DNA of 64,000 nucleotides, taken from the NCBI RefSeq assembly GCF_003860215.1, contig NZ_RQYH01000005.1, positions 1-64,000 of the forward strand, in the 5' to 3' direction. Source of the DNA: Desulfovibrio sp. OH1186_COT-070. GTDB taxonomy: Bacteria; Desulfobacterota; Desulfovibrionia; Desulfovibrionales; Desulfovibrionaceae. Positions 42,687 to 51,683 of the stretch are shown piece after piece. The stretch's first letter is position 1; every line of letters starts with the position of its first letter. Position numbers and translations under genes: made by a program. The notes beneath the pieces are model-generated. The model ran no database searches and was not told the origin of the DNA. It saw nothing but the letters and a program-made list of their open reading frames with translations.

Positions 42687-44459
42687 ATGGGCCTTTCAGC
42701 CAGCATGTGGACAAGCGTTTCCGGTCTCATGGTTCACGGAAAGAAAATGAATGTTGTCGGCAACAACATTGCCAACGTGAGTACTCTCGGTTTCAAGGCC
42801 CAGCGCATGGATTTTTGCGACTATCTGTATGTGAGCGGCGGCAGCGTCAGCGGCCCCACGCAGATCGGCCAGGGGGCGGGCGTGTACGCCGTCCTGGGAG
42901 ATTTCTCCCAGGGTTCTTTCGAATCCACCAACACCGGAACAGACGTTGCCATTGACGGAAACGGTTTTTTCCGGGTGCGCCAGCCCAAGAGCGAAATGAT
43001 GTACTATACCCGCGCCGGCGATTTTTACTTTGACAAGGATCGCCAGCTCATCAATCCGCAAAAAATGCTCCTGCAGGGCTGGAAGGTGGACAATACAAAG
43101 GACCTGACCTTCAACCGGGGCTCCACCAGTATCGGCAGCGTGGCCGACAATCCCTCGCCCTATGTGGGCAGCGGCGCGCCCAGGGACATTGTTCTGGAAA
43201 GCTGGAACCTTCCCCCGGAGCAGACGCGCAGTGTTTCCTTTACCATGCAGTTGTCCAACGACAGCAATACAGACAGAACGACCAACACCACAAATCCCAT
43301 GAGTGCTCTTTTTGGGCAGTGGGACGGAACGGCCGAAACGCCTCTGGCCGACAATGCCTATGCCGCCCAGTCCAGCATCAATGTCTACGATGCAGGCGGC
43401 ACAAAGCATACCCTCACAGTGTATTACGACAAGGTGGAAACAGAAAAAACAGGACAGTATGTCCTCAAGGATCTGCCTGCGGGCTACACCGTATACGAAT
43501 ATTTGGTTACCATCCCGCCGTCGGAAGACATGCGCACCTATGGCGGCACAGTCAGCTACGATGGTGAGGGCAACCCCCTGCTGGCTGGTGGCACCAAATT
43601 CAGCACCACCAAAAAGGCCGGTGTACTCATGACCGGTCAACTCATCTTCAACCAGAGCGGGCAACTGGTAAACCAGACGGCCTTTACCTATGGCGCGGGA
43701 GCCACCCTTGCTGCCGATACACCGTGCAATCTGGACCCCACACGGCTCACCTCTTGGCAGCCAACCAAAACCTCCAGCAACGGCCTACCCGTATTTGTTG
43801 CCAACTTTTCCGGAACTCCCCTAACCAATACAGTGTCGGAGATGGCTGCAAACGGAGGGACTCCCTACAGCATTGCCGAAAAAAATATCATTGAGTTGGA
43901 CTTCGGCCTGAAAAATACCGCCAATCCTCCCTGGAAGACTGGCGCAGCCACATCCCTTGCAGGACTCACGGTAGGGGGCGGCACTATTGAATATGCCACC
44001 GCAGTCCCCACCATGGCAAGTGTGGAGCGCCATGAATCGGCCAGCATTCTTACCAGCGGCAAGGCCACCATCAGGGATTCCGATGCCGACGGCTATCCCG
44101 TGGGCATTCTCAACGGCTACAAGATTGATCCCGACGGCGTTCTCTACGGAACCTATGACAACAACCAGACCCTGGCTCTGTACCAGATCGCGCTTTACGA
44201 CTTTGACAATCTGCAGGGCCTCTACCGCGAGGGCAACAACCTGTATTCGGAAACCAACGAATCCGGCAGGCCGCGTCAGGGTGTGCCCAACCACAGCGGC
44301 TTTGGCGCCACGCGTTCGTACAACATCGAACAGTCCAACGTGGACCTTGCACGGGAATTCGTGCAGATGATCTCCACCCAACGCGGGTTCCAGGCCAACT
44401 CCAAGGGCATCACCACTGTGGACACCATGCTGGAAACCGTCATCGGCATGAAGCGGTAA
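42687..44459 (+). CDS. flgE: Flagellar hook protein FlgE
   Basis: This 590-residue hook subunit has the conserved N-terminal rod/hook motif SVSGLMVHGKKMNVVGNNIANVSTLGFKAQRMDF and the C-terminal FlgBB region VDLAREFVQMISTQRGFQANSKGITTVDTMLETVIG. It is larger than the 400-residue enterobacterial FlgE, so surface domains are expanded. GGAGG precedes the ATG. Last gene of the operon. Confidence 0.95.
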   Translation: MGLSASMWTSVSGLMVHGKKMNVVGNNIANVSTLGFKAQRMDFCDYLYVSGGSVSGPTQIGQGAGVYAVLGDFSQGSFESTNTGTDVAIDGNGFFRVRQPKSEMMYYTRAGDFYFDKDRQLINPQKMLLQGWKVDNTKDLTFNRGSTSIGSVADNPSPYVGSGAPRDIVLESWNLPPEQTRSVSFTMQLSNDSNTDRTTNTTNPMSALFGQWDGTAETPLADNAYAAQSSINVYDAGGTKHTLTVYYDKVETEKTGQYVLKDLPAGYTVYEYLVTIPPSEDMRTYGGTVSYDGEGNPLLAGGTKFSTTKKAGVLMTGQLIFNQSGQLVNQTAFTYGAGATLAADTPCNLDPTRLTSWQPTKTSSNGLPVFVANFSGTPLTNTVSEMAANGGTPYSIAEKNIIELDFGLKNTANPPWKTGAATSLAGLTVGGGTIEYATAVPTMASVERHESASILTSGKATIRDSDADGYPVGILNGYKIDPDGVLYGTYDNNQTLALYQIALYDFDNLQGLYREGNNLYSETNESGRPRQGVPNHSGFGATRSYNIEQSNVDLAREFVQMISTQRGFQANSKGITTVDTMLETVIGMKR

Positions 44460-44487
44460 GCCGCACAGTCCACATACCTCCCCAGAG

Positions 44488-44514
44488 AAACGCCGGTCGC
44501 ACGACCGGCGTTTT
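44488..44514 (+). terminator. Intrinsic terminator after flgE
   Basis: AAACGCCGGTCG pairs with CGACCGGCGTTT around a 2-3 nt loop and is followed by TTTT. It lies 30 nt after the flgE stop. Confidence 0.88.
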
Positions 44515-44619
44515 GGTTTGGAGCGTGCATGCGCACGGCAACAGCGCACGCTCTTTACACCCTTTTCCTACACCCGAAGGCCGGATACCGGCAGGGGGAA
44601 AATCTTCCTCCCGGGCGTC

Positions 44620-44651
44620 AAAAAATTTCCCGCGTCTGCGGGAAATTTTTT
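44620..44651. terminator. Second strong hairpin before flagellin
   Basis: AAAAAATTTCCCGC (44620-44633) pairs exactly with GCGGGAAATTTTTT (44638-44651) around GTCT. The A and T flanks make it terminator-like on both strands. It insulates the flagellin promoter, some 50 nt further on, from upstream transcription. Confidence 0.8.
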
Positions 44652-44702
44652 CCCATTCCCATTTTATCTATTTAACATATTGCAATTATTGTTTTTATTT
44701 TA

Positions 44703-44720
44703 TTGGCACACCGATTGCAG
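44703..44720 (+). promoter_or_regulatory. Sigma-54 promoter of the flagellin gene
   Basis: TTGGCACACCGATTGCA is a near-perfect sigma-54 site with GG (44705-44706) and GC (44717-44718) 10 nt apart. The ATG is 40 nt further on. So flagellin here appears to be sigma-54-dependent, not dependent on FliA/sigma-28. Confidence 0.85.
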
Positions 44721-44759
44721 TATTGTGGGCACAGCTACGTAACCACCAGGAGGTGTCCC

Positions 44760-45653
44760 ATGTCTTTGGTCATTAACAACAATATGATGGCCGCCAATAC
44801 GGCCAGAAACCTGAACACACACTACGGCAGGTTGAGCAGATCCACCCAGAGGCTGTCCACGGGCCTGCGCGTCAACTCCGCGGCCGACGATGCCGCCGGG
44901 CTGGCCATTCGCGAATTGCAGCGCGCGGACATTGCCACCCTGCGCCAGGGCGCGCGCAACGCCAACGACGCCATATCCATGATCCAGACCGCTGACGGCG
45001 CGCTGGCCGTTATTGACGAAAAGCTGACGCGCATGAAAGAGCTGGCCGAACAGGCCGCCACCGGCACCTACGATTCCACCCAGCGTCTGATGATCGAATC
45101 CGAATATCAGGCCATGGCGTCGGAAATCACCCGTATCGCCAATGCCACGGACTTCAACGGCATCCACCTGCTCAACGGCAACCTCTCCTCGGATACGCAC
45201 GATGGCAGCGGGCTGACGTCCACCGGCAAGCTCAAGGTGCACTTTGGCACGGGCAACGATTCCGCCGAGGACTACTACTACATCACCATTGGCGACTGCA
45301 CGGCCTCCGCCCTGGGCGTGGGCAACCAGTCGCAAGCGGACGATCCCGGATACACTGTTTCCACCCAGCAGGCTGCCCAGAGCGCCTTGGCGGCCATCAC
45401 CGATGCCATTGTGTCCAAGGACAAGATCCGCGCTCACCTGGGCGCCATGCAGAACCGCCTGGAAAATACCATCACCAACTTGAATACCCAGGCGGAAAAC
45501 TTGCAGGCAGCGGAGTCGCGCATTTCCGATGTGGATGTGGCCACAGAAATGACGCAGTTCGTGCGCAACCAGATTTTGAGCCAGTCTGCGGTCGCCATGC
45601 TTTCGCAGGCAAACTCGCTGCCCAAGATGGCCATGCAGCTCATCGGCGGTTAA
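44760..45653 (+). CDS. Flagellin
   Basis: This 297-residue flagellin has the conserved D0/D1 ends MSLVINNNMMAANTARNLN, LSTGLRVNSAADDAAGLAIRELQRADI and, at the C-terminus, ESRISDVDVATEMTQFVRNQILSQSAVAMLSQAN. The central variable region (about 155-220) is short, so the filament surface domain is minimal. One Cys lies in it (ITIGDCTASAL). AGGAGGT lies 6 nt before ATG 44760. Other flagellin copies would be elsewhere in the genome. Confidence 0.95.
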   Translation: MSLVINNNMMAANTARNLNTHYGRLSRSTQRLSTGLRVNSAADDAAGLAIRELQRADIATLRQGARNANDAISMIQTADGALAVIDEKLTRMKELAEQAATGTYDSTQRLMIESEYQAMASEITRIANATDFNGIHLLNGNLSSDTHDGSGLTSTGKLKVHFGTGNDSAEDYYYITIGDCTASALGVGNQSQADDPGYTVSTQQAAQSALAAITDAIVSKDKIRAHLGAMQNRLENTITNLNTQAENLQAAESRISDVDVATEMTQFVRNQILSQSAVAMLSQANSLPKMAMQLIGG

Positions 45654-45710
45654 AAAACAAAGAAACGGGAAAATATCACTACATAGCTGTGAGCGGACCA
45701 AAGATTGGGA

Positions 45711-45736
45711 GGTTCGGGGGCGTATGCCCCCGAACC
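45711..45736. terminator. GC-rich hairpin between flagellin and rnc
   Basis: GGTTCGGGGGC (45711-45721) pairs with GCCCCCGAACC (45726-45736) around GTAT. No T-run follows on either strand, so it may be a pause or stability hairpin for these convergent transcripts. Confidence 0.5.
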
Positions 45737-45765
45737 GGAAAACTCACACGAAAAACAACGGGCAA

Positions 45766-46455
45766 TCAGCCCTTCTGCGCACGCAAGTCCTCCAGTGCGC
45801 GCTGTGCGGCATTTTGCTCGGCTTTTTTGCAACTGCTGCCCTCCGCCACGATTTCCTTGCCGTCAGGCAAGCGCAACACCACCTCAAAAATTCTGGCATG
45901 CTCAGGGCCATGACTGTTCCGGCGCACATACACGGGCGTCTGCCCGAAGCGTTGCTGCACAATTTCCTGCAAGCGCGTCTTGCAGTCCTTGCTGGCAATT
46001 TTTTCCGCGGCTTCGGCTTCCGGCCACATGTCGGCAAAAAGTTCGCGCACGGCTGCCTGTGCCGCGGCAAAGCCGCCGTCCGCATACACGGCCGCAAGCA
46101 CCGCCTCCAGGGCATCGCTCAAAACCGTGTCGCGCTTTCTCCCCCCCTGGCCTTCTTCTCCCTTCCCCAGCTTCAGCAGAGTATCCAGGCCGATTTTTCT
46201 GGCCTGTCCGGCCAGGCTCGGCGCGCTCACCAGACGAGACCGCATTTTTGTCAGGCTGCCTTCGCGGGCAGTGGGGAAACGCCGGAACAGTTCGTGTGAG
46301 ACACACAGCTCCAGCACGGCGTCTCCCAGAAATTCCAGCCTTTCGTTGTGCTGTTCCGCTCCGTTTTCGTTGGCCCACGAACTGTGGGTCAGGGCGGTAT
46401 CCAGCAGTTCCCTGCGTATGAAGGTATGCCCCAGGATATGTTCCGGCATGCTCAT
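45766..46455 (-). CDS. rnc: Ribonuclease III
   Basis: This 229-residue enzyme cleaves double-stranded RNA and matures rRNA. The signature ERLEFLGDAVLEL holds the catalytic acids, and a second acid stands in DTVLSDALEAVLAAVY. A C-terminal double-stranded RNA-binding domain (about 158-229; RNSHGPEHARIFEVVL, GSSCKKAEQNAAQRALEDL) follows. ATG 46455 follows GGGAGG; the frame is open further upstream but without a good site. Convergent with flagellin. Confidence 0.95.
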   Translation of the reverse strand: MSMPEHILGHTFIRRELLDTALTHSSWANENGAEQHNERLEFLGDAVLELCVSHELFRRFPTAREGSLTKMRSRLVSAPSLAGQARKIGLDTLLKLGKGEEGQGGRKRDTVLSDALEAVLAAVYADGGFAAAQAAVRELFADMWPEAEAAEKIASKDCKTRLQEIVQQRFGQTPVYVRRNSHGPEHARIFEVVLRLPDGKEIVAEGSSCKKAEQNAAQRALEDLRAQKG

Positions 46456-46593
46456 GCAACCTCCCGGCCATGTGCCGCAGCCTTTTTTCTTGCGCCTACT
46501 GTAGCCATTCTGCGGCTGTTGGCAACAGGAAATCCCTTGACATGCCTCATTCCAGTGCCTAGGTAATGCCAACAACCATTGAGGAGTCGACAT

Positions 46594-46932
46594 ATGGCGT
46601 ATGATATCCGTTTGATGAAGCTGGTGACAGGCGAACTGGTGATGGGAAAATACGACAGCGAGCAGGATCGCCTGACGGAGGTGGCTGCCATTCAGAGCAT
46701 CCCCACCCAGCAGGGCGTGCAGATGATGATGATGCCCTACGGCTACCCTTTTGAGCCTGACTTTACCGGCAGCCTTGAAGGAAAAAATTTTCTGTACCGC
46801 TATGCCGACACCCCCAAGGAACTTCAGGACAAATATATTGAAGCCTGCACAAACCTCACTGTTGCCGGAGGCCTGGGGAAGCTGCAATTCAGCTCCGAGC
46901 CTTTTGCATCCGGCAGCGGGCTGATCAAATAG
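46594..46932 (+). CDS. Small conserved protein of unknown function (Sm-like N-terminus)
   Basis: This 112-residue protein begins with MAYDIRLMKLVTGELVMGKYD, which resembles the first strands of Sm-like (LSm) domains. It then has a run of four methionines (QMMMMPYGYP) and a helical tail. GAGGAG lies 6 nt before ATG 46594. It is divergent from rnc and closed by a terminator at about 47003. I do not recognise a named family; RNA binding is only a possibility suggested by the first strands. Confidence 0.7.
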   Translation: MAYDIRLMKLVTGELVMGKYDSEQDRLTEVAAIQSIPTQQGVQMMMMPYGYPFEPDFTGSLEGKNFLYRYADTPKELQDKYIEACTNLTVAGGLGKLQFSSEPFASGSGLIK

Positions 46933-47002
46933 TTGCAATTCCCTGACTTCCTGCCGCTGCACGCGGGGCAGCGGCACGGATCCGTGCGAAAAAGCCACAC
47001 AC

Positions 47003-47042
47003 GAGAGGGCGGCGGAGCGGCAAGCTGTGCCGCCCCTCTTTT
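47003..47042 (+). terminator. Intrinsic terminator
   Basis: AGAGGGCGGC (from 47004) pairs with GCCGCCCCTCT (47029-47039) with one bulged base and is followed by TTTT. It closes the 46594 gene before the radical SAM gene. Confidence 0.65.
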
Positions 47043-47078
47043 ACGAAAAAATCTTTTGCGCCCACGCCAAGGAGTTTC

Positions 47079-49751
47079 ATGCGTTCCCTGTTGCCACTGC
47101 TGCCCAAACCTAGCCACTATGCCGGAATTGAAGACAACGCATGCCGCAAGGATCCACAAAAAGTTTCACTGCGGGTGGCCTTGGCCTTTCCCGATACCTA
47201 TGACGTAGGCATGTCGTATCTGGGGCAAAAAATCCTGTACGGCATTGTCAACAGTGAGCCGCGCTGGTGGGCCGAGCGCGTCATGGCTCCGGAACTGGAG
47301 GTGGCCGAGATTCTGCGTGCCCATGCCGCTCCTCTGGCGACCCTGGAGTCGGACACGCCGCTCGCGCACATGCATTGTCTTTCTTTTTCCATCACGCACG
47401 AACTCTGCTATACAAACGTCCTGTATATGCTGGATCTGGCGGGCATTCCCCTGCGTTCCCGCGAGCGGCCGCAAGACCTTCGGGCCTGCCCTCTGGTCAT
47501 TGCCGGAGGGGGCGCGCTTTTGAGCGCCGAACCTTTGACACCCTTTATGGACATGATGGTGCTCGGCGACGGAGAAGAAAGCCTCCCCGACATCCTGAGC
47601 CTGCTGGAAACAGCTCACGAGCGCGCATGGACGCGCACACGTTTTCTCGAAGAAGCCCGCCACATTCCGGGCGTGTACGTTCCTTCTCTTTTCCAGCCAG
47701 AATCGCCGGAGCCTGATGCGCCGCTCGTGCCGCTGTTTGCGGACTATTGCCGCCCGGCCCGGCGCATTGTGGCCCGTATGGATTCTGCCGCCTACCCCAC
47801 CAGACAGGTTGTGCCCATCGGCGCTGTGCACAATCGCCTTTCTCTGGAAATCGCGCGCGGCTGTACGCGCGGCTGCCGCTTCTGCCATGCGGGCATGGTG
47901 TACCGCCCGGTACGCGAACGCTCGCTGGAAAACATCAACAGCCTTTTGTCGCACTGCCTGCGCGAAACCGGCTTTGACGAAATCTCCTTTTTGTCGTTGA
48001 GCACCGGGGATTTTTCTGCCCTGAAAACCCTCAGCCTCGGAGTTCTTGAGAGGTGCGCGCACGACCAGATCAGTCTTTCGCTGCCCTCCCTGCGCGTTGG
48101 CTCCATTGACGACGAAATCATCGAGCGCATGGCGGATCTGCGCCGCACAGGCTGCACGCTGGCCCCGGAAGCGGGCAGCCAGCGCCTGCGCGATGTCATC
48201 AACAAGGGGGTCAGCGAGGAAGAACTGCTGCTCCACGCGCAAAAGCTGCTGGAGCACGGCTGGCGCATGGTCAAGCTCTACTTCATGATCGGCCTGCCCA
48301 CGGAGACAGACGAAGATCTCTCTTCCATTGTCGAAACCTGCCGCAAGGTTCGTGACGCCGCAGGCCCGGGAGGCCCGCGCCTGCAGGTGACTGCGGCGCT
48401 TTCCCCCTTTGTGCCCAAGCCCTTTACCCCCTTTCAGTGGGAAGAACAGATCGGCCTGGAGGAAATCCGGCGGCGCATTGACCTGATACGCAGCCAGTTC
48501 AAGGGGCAAAAATTCCTGAAAGTGCGCTGGCACGAGCCGGAGATGAGCCATTTGGAAGGTATTCTTTCCCGCGCGGACCGCCGCATGGCCGACGTGGTGG
48601 AAAAAGCCTACCGCAAGGGTGCGGTATTTTGCAGTTGGGTAGAGCATTTTGACCTGACGCCCTGGCTGGACGCCCTGCACGAATGCGGCATCCAGCCGCG
48701 CCAATATACAGGCCCCCGCCATACCGACGCTCCCCTGCCCTGGGGACATCTTGAGGCGGGCGTGTCCGATGCTTTTTTGCTCCGCGAGCGCCAAAGAGCC
48801 CTTGCGGGCAAAACCACCGACGATTGTCGCTACGGGAGATGCCAGGACTGCGGTGCCTGCGACCGCCCCGAAAAGCCCTCCCGGTTGCCCCACGCATCGC
48901 CCGCACCTGCGGAACACCGCAATATTCTGGTCTTTGCGCAGCGGGATCAGGCCGCTCACCTGCCGGGACGGGACGCCGAGGGAAAACTGGTCTGCCGCGT
49001 GCAGACAAAACGCCCGCCCCGGATTGCCCCCCACCTGACGCACAAGGCTGTCCAGTACCGCGTCTGGCACAAAAAAACCGACAACAGCGCATACCTGAGC
49101 CAGCTTGAGCTGCTGTCCGTGCTTGACCGCGCCCTGCGGCGGGCGGGCATGCCGCTGGCTTTCTCGCAAGGCTTCCACCCCCTGCCCCTGCTTTCTTTCG
49201 GCCGCGCGCTGCCCGTTGGCGTGGAAAGCGAGGCGGAATGGTTTGGACTCACACTGCACAACTTTCTTGCGCCACGTGAAGTGGCCTCCAGGCTCGAACC
49301 TTTTCTGCCGCCCGGCATTTCGGTTCTGGCCGTGGTCCCCACCACCAAAAGCGACTACACGCGGCAGGCCGTTGCCGAGGTTTTTCGGCTGAGCTTTCCT
49401 TCCCCCCAGGAAAATGCTGCGGCAGCCCAATGCTTTGCCCGTTTGGAGGCCGCAGACGAAAAGCTGTTTGTGCGGGACACCAAAAAAGGGCCGCGCACTG
49501 TCAACATCCGTCCGGTACTGCGCTCGTGGGCAACCCTGCCGACAGCCCTGCCGATAGCCTGGGGGGAAGACGGAAGGGAAGCCGATGGCGTGAAAGCCGT
49601 GACATTCACTGCGGACTGGAGTACGCTGTACCTTTCGCCGTCTCTGCTCATCAAGGCCATTCTCGCCGATACACAAGCGCAGGACAGCCTGCCCCGCGCA
49701 CGCCTGACAAAAACCGCGCAGATATTTGACAACGGCCAGACATACCCATAA
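47079..49751 (+). CDS. B12-binding-type radical SAM protein fused to a DUF2344 domain
   Basis: This 890-residue fusion has three parts. An N-terminal region like the TIGR03960 family (RVALAFPDTYDVGMSYLGQKILY) is followed by a radical SAM core with EIARGCTRGCRFCHAGM (CxxxCxxC) and YFMIGLPTETDED. A C-terminal TIGR03936/DUF2344 domain (VWHKKTDNSAYLSQLELLSVLDRALRRAG, LPVGVESEAEWFGL) completes it. Between them is a cysteine group (CRYGRCQDCGAC). In some bacteria the two halves are separate adjacent genes near ribonuclease E/G and ribosomal genes. The reaction is not established; an RNA-related modification is suggested by context in other genomes. AAGGAG precedes the ATG. Confidence 0.9.
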   Translation: MRSLLPLLPKPSHYAGIEDNACRKDPQKVSLRVALAFPDTYDVGMSYLGQKILYGIVNSEPRWWAERVMAPELEVAEILRAHAAPLATLESDTPLAHMHCLSFSITHELCYTNVLYMLDLAGIPLRSRERPQDLRACPLVIAGGGALLSAEPLTPFMDMMVLGDGEESLPDILSLLETAHERAWTRTRFLEEARHIPGVYVPSLFQPESPEPDAPLVPLFADYCRPARRIVARMDSAAYPTRQVVPIGAVHNRLSLEIARGCTRGCRFCHAGMVYRPVRERSLENINSLLSHCLRETGFDEISFLSLSTGDFSALKTLSLGVLERCAHDQISLSLPSLRVGSIDDEIIERMADLRRTGCTLAPEAGSQRLRDVINKGVSEEELLLHAQKLLEHGWRMVKLYFMIGLPTETDEDLSSIVETCRKVRDAAGPGGPRLQVTAALSPFVPKPFTPFQWEEQIGLEEIRRRIDLIRSQFKGQKFLKVRWHEPEMSHLEGILSRADRRMADVVEKAYRKGAVFCSWVEHFDLTPWLDALHECGIQPRQYTGPRHTDAPLPWGHLEAGVSDAFLLRERQRALAGKTTDDCRYGRCQDCGACDRPEKPSRLPHASPAPAEHRNILVFAQRDQAAHLPGRDAEGKLVCRVQTKRPPRIAPHLTHKAVQYRVWHKKTDNSAYLSQLELLSVLDRALRRAGMPLAFSQGFHPLPLLSFGRALPVGVESEAEWFGLTLHNFLAPREVASRLEPFLPPGISVLAVVPTTKSDYTRQAVAEVFRLSFPSPQENAAAAQCFARLEAADEKLFVRDTKKGPRTVNIRPVLRSWATLPTALPIAWGEDGREADGVKAVTFTADWSTLYLSPSLLIKAILADTQAQDSLPRARLTKTAQIFDNGQTYP

Positions 49752-49790
49752 GCAGACCAGAGTTTTTTCGGTAGCCGCAAGGAGTTCATG

Positions 49791-50036
49791 ATGGGATCGT
49801 GTGTTCCCTTTGCCGATGAAGAACCGTTTTCCGAGCGCGTCAAAAACCTGAAGAATCAGGATCTTCTGGAAATATGGGAAGAAACGCAGCAGATCGAAAA
49901 CCTGCTGCGTTCCGAAATCCAGGCAGAAATTTCTCTGGCGCCCGACTATGAGCAGACGATCATTGACGAACTGCGTCTGCGTTCTTCCAGGCAGTGCCTT
50001 TCGGCCGCTCCCCCCAAGGGCTGCCCCAACTCCTGA
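49791..50036 (+). CDS. Small acidic protein of unknown function
   Basis: This protein of about 81 residues follows the radical SAM gene by 39 nt. It is acidic and mostly helical (RVKNLKNQDLLEIWEETQQIENLLRSEI), ending in a short Cys-containing tail. GGAG is 6 nt before ATG 49791; ATG 49788 is also in frame. I recognise no family. Codon usage is like its neighbours, so it is probably a real gene cotranscribed with the radical SAM gene. Confidence 0.65.
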   Translation: MGSCVPFADEEPFSERVKNLKNQDLLEIWEETQQIENLLRSEIQAEISLAPDYEQTIIDELRLRSSRQCLSAAPPKGCPNS

Positions 50037-50087
50037 AAACCCGCACCCTCAATACACTGCTTTTTCCGTGTACGGGTTTGCGCGCCC

Positions 50088-51227
50088 CTAGAGCCCCTCT
50101 TTCCGCGCCAGCAGAACCCAGGCCGGGCCCTTGGCATCAAGGTGACTGGCCACATAGTTGGCGCGCTCGTCCCCGCCACAAAAAACATCAATGCGGTTGC
50201 GCTTGATGGCTCCCCCCACATCCTGGGCAAAGCCGATGCCGCGCAAGGGGATTTTTCCCCGTGTTTCGTCAGGAATATTCACCCCGTAGGCCACCACAGA
50301 GCCAAGGGGAATGAATGTTCTGTCCGTCGCCAGCGAAAGCCAGTCATCCACCGTATGCCCCATGGCCCCGGTGGGGCCACGGCTGCCGTAGCGAAAAAAC
50401 ACATAGCTCGGATTTTCGTTAAGAATTTCGCGCACCCGGTGGCTGTTGTTTTTGAGCCATTCGCGCTGCTCAAAAATATCACCGCGCTGCAGCAGGCCTT
50501 TTTCCCGCATGATACGGCCCGAACTTTTGTATTTGTGGCCGTTCTGACCAGCGTAATTGACGTATGCCTGGGTTCCGTCATCAAAAATCAGACGGCCCGA
50601 ACCCTGTATTTCCAGAAAAAACACGTCCACAGGGTCAGCGGCCCAAGCCAGTTCCAGCCCCTTGCCCGCCAGAACCTGTTTTTCCTCAATGGTTCTCCGG
50701 TCATAATATTTTCCGCGCCGGGCCACCACTTTTTTCAGATCCGGAGGCAGGCCATAAATGGCCTGGGTATATCCGGGTTTCCGTGTACGGCTGGCACGCA
50801 CTGCCGGCTCATAATACCCCGAATAGTTGATCCCGCCCGGAACTTCCACCCAGGAAAAGTTGGACAGAAAGAGCTCCGGCTCCCTGTCAAGACGCGGCAA
50901 AAGATCCTGCAGGCGTTGCAGCGTGCGGCTCAAATCCCCCCAGGTCACCTTGAGACCCGGCCTGTCTACCGCCACAGCGTCCTGCGGCTTGCTGTTGACA
51001 TAGCGCAAAGACTTGCGCACCGTGGGAGCCATCTCCCGCCAACTGCTCAGATCCTGATTTTGTGGCACAAGGTTGCGCACGAAGAAATCCGGACTTTCAA
51101 AGGCCACAGGAGGGCCTTTCGGCTCCGGACGGGAAGGAGAAGAAGGTGCTTTGGCACACCCGCCCGCAAACAGGAGCATGAGCGCCAGCACAACAAAAAA
51201 CCCCGGACGCCGGATGTCCCCCGGCAT
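50088..51227 (-). CDS. mltA: Membrane-bound lytic murein transglycosylase A (lipoprotein)
   Basis: This 379-residue lipoprotein has the signal FFVVLALMLLFAGGC with the lipobox Cys. An MltA domain (GINYSGYYEPAVRAS, DPVDVFFLEIQGSGRL) and a 3D domain at the C-terminus with the catalytic Asp region (RGIGFAQDVGGAIKRNRIDVFCG) follow. It cleaves peptidoglycan glycan strands to anhydromuramyl products from the outer membrane side. ATG 51227 follows GGGAGG. Divergent from the thioesterase gene, with a 33-nt gap. Confidence 0.93.
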   Translation of the reverse strand: MPGDIRRPGFFVVLALMLLFAGGCAKAPSSPSRPEPKGPPVAFESPDFFVRNLVPQNQDLSSWREMAPTVRKSLRYVNSKPQDAVAVDRPGLKVTWGDLSRTLQRLQDLLPRLDREPELFLSNFSWVEVPGGINYSGYYEPAVRASRTRKPGYTQAIYGLPPDLKKVVARRGKYYDRRTIEEKQVLAGKGLELAWAADPVDVFFLEIQGSGRLIFDDGTQAYVNYAGQNGHKYKSSGRIMREKGLLQRGDIFEQREWLKNNSHRVREILNENPSYVFFRYGSRGPTGAMGHTVDDWLSLATDRTFIPLGSVVAYGVNIPDETRGKIPLRGIGFAQDVGGAIKRNRIDVFCGGDERANYVASHLDAKGPAWVLLARKEGL

Positions 51228-51260
51228 ATTTTGCCTCCCACGAAAAACAGGAAAAATTCC

Positions 51261-51680
51261 ATGCATGACGATTTTCCTACCCCTCAAATCTGGATGGCCC
51301 ACCGTGTTTCGTATGGAGAAACGGACGCCATGGGCGTTGTGTATTACGCCGAATATTTTCATCTCTTTGAACGGGCACGGGGCGAATACATCCGCCGCTG
51401 CGGCATGAGCTATGCCCAGGTGGAAAAAAAAGGAATTTTTCTTCCCGTGCGCGAGGCGCAGTGCCGCTACCGGAGCCCGGCCCGCTATGACGACACTGTT
51501 CTGGTGCGTGCGGCCATAAGCCAGTGGGGCAGAGCCTCCCTGCGCTATGTATATGAGATATGGAATGAGGACAAGACGACACTTCTGGTTACCGGCATGA
51601 CACAGCACGCTGTGACCGACAGGGAAAGCCGCCCCGTTCCTGTACCCGACTGGCTGCGGGCGCTGGTTGTAGCTCCGTGA
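51261..51680 (+). CDS. YbgC/4-hydroxybenzoyl-CoA-type acyl-CoA thioesterase
   Basis: This 139-residue hot-dog-fold protein has the active-site motif RVSYGETDAMGVVYYAEYFHLFERARGEYIR-type start with Asp in TDAMG, and PVREAQCRYRSPARYDD. It hydrolyses short- or medium-chain acyl-CoA. YbgC is often associated with the Tol-Pal system, but no tol genes are near here. Convergent with the next gene. Confidence 0.88.
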   Translation: MHDDFPTPQIWMAHRVSYGETDAMGVVYYAEYFHLFERARGEYIRRCGMSYAQVEKKGIFLPVREAQCRYRSPARYDDTVLVRAAISQWGRASLRYVYEIWNEDKTTLLVTGMTQHAVTDRESRPVPVPDWLRALVVAP

Positions 51681-51683
51681 TCT

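Noticed and set aside
45711-45736. Full intrinsic terminator for flagellin
   Set aside because: The stem is strong, but no T-run follows on either strand, so it is listed only as a hairpin.
50142-51260. Long + strand frame leading into the thioesterase gene
   Set aside because: This stretch is antisense to mltA, which has a lipobox and 3D-domain motifs. The real thioesterase start is at 51261.
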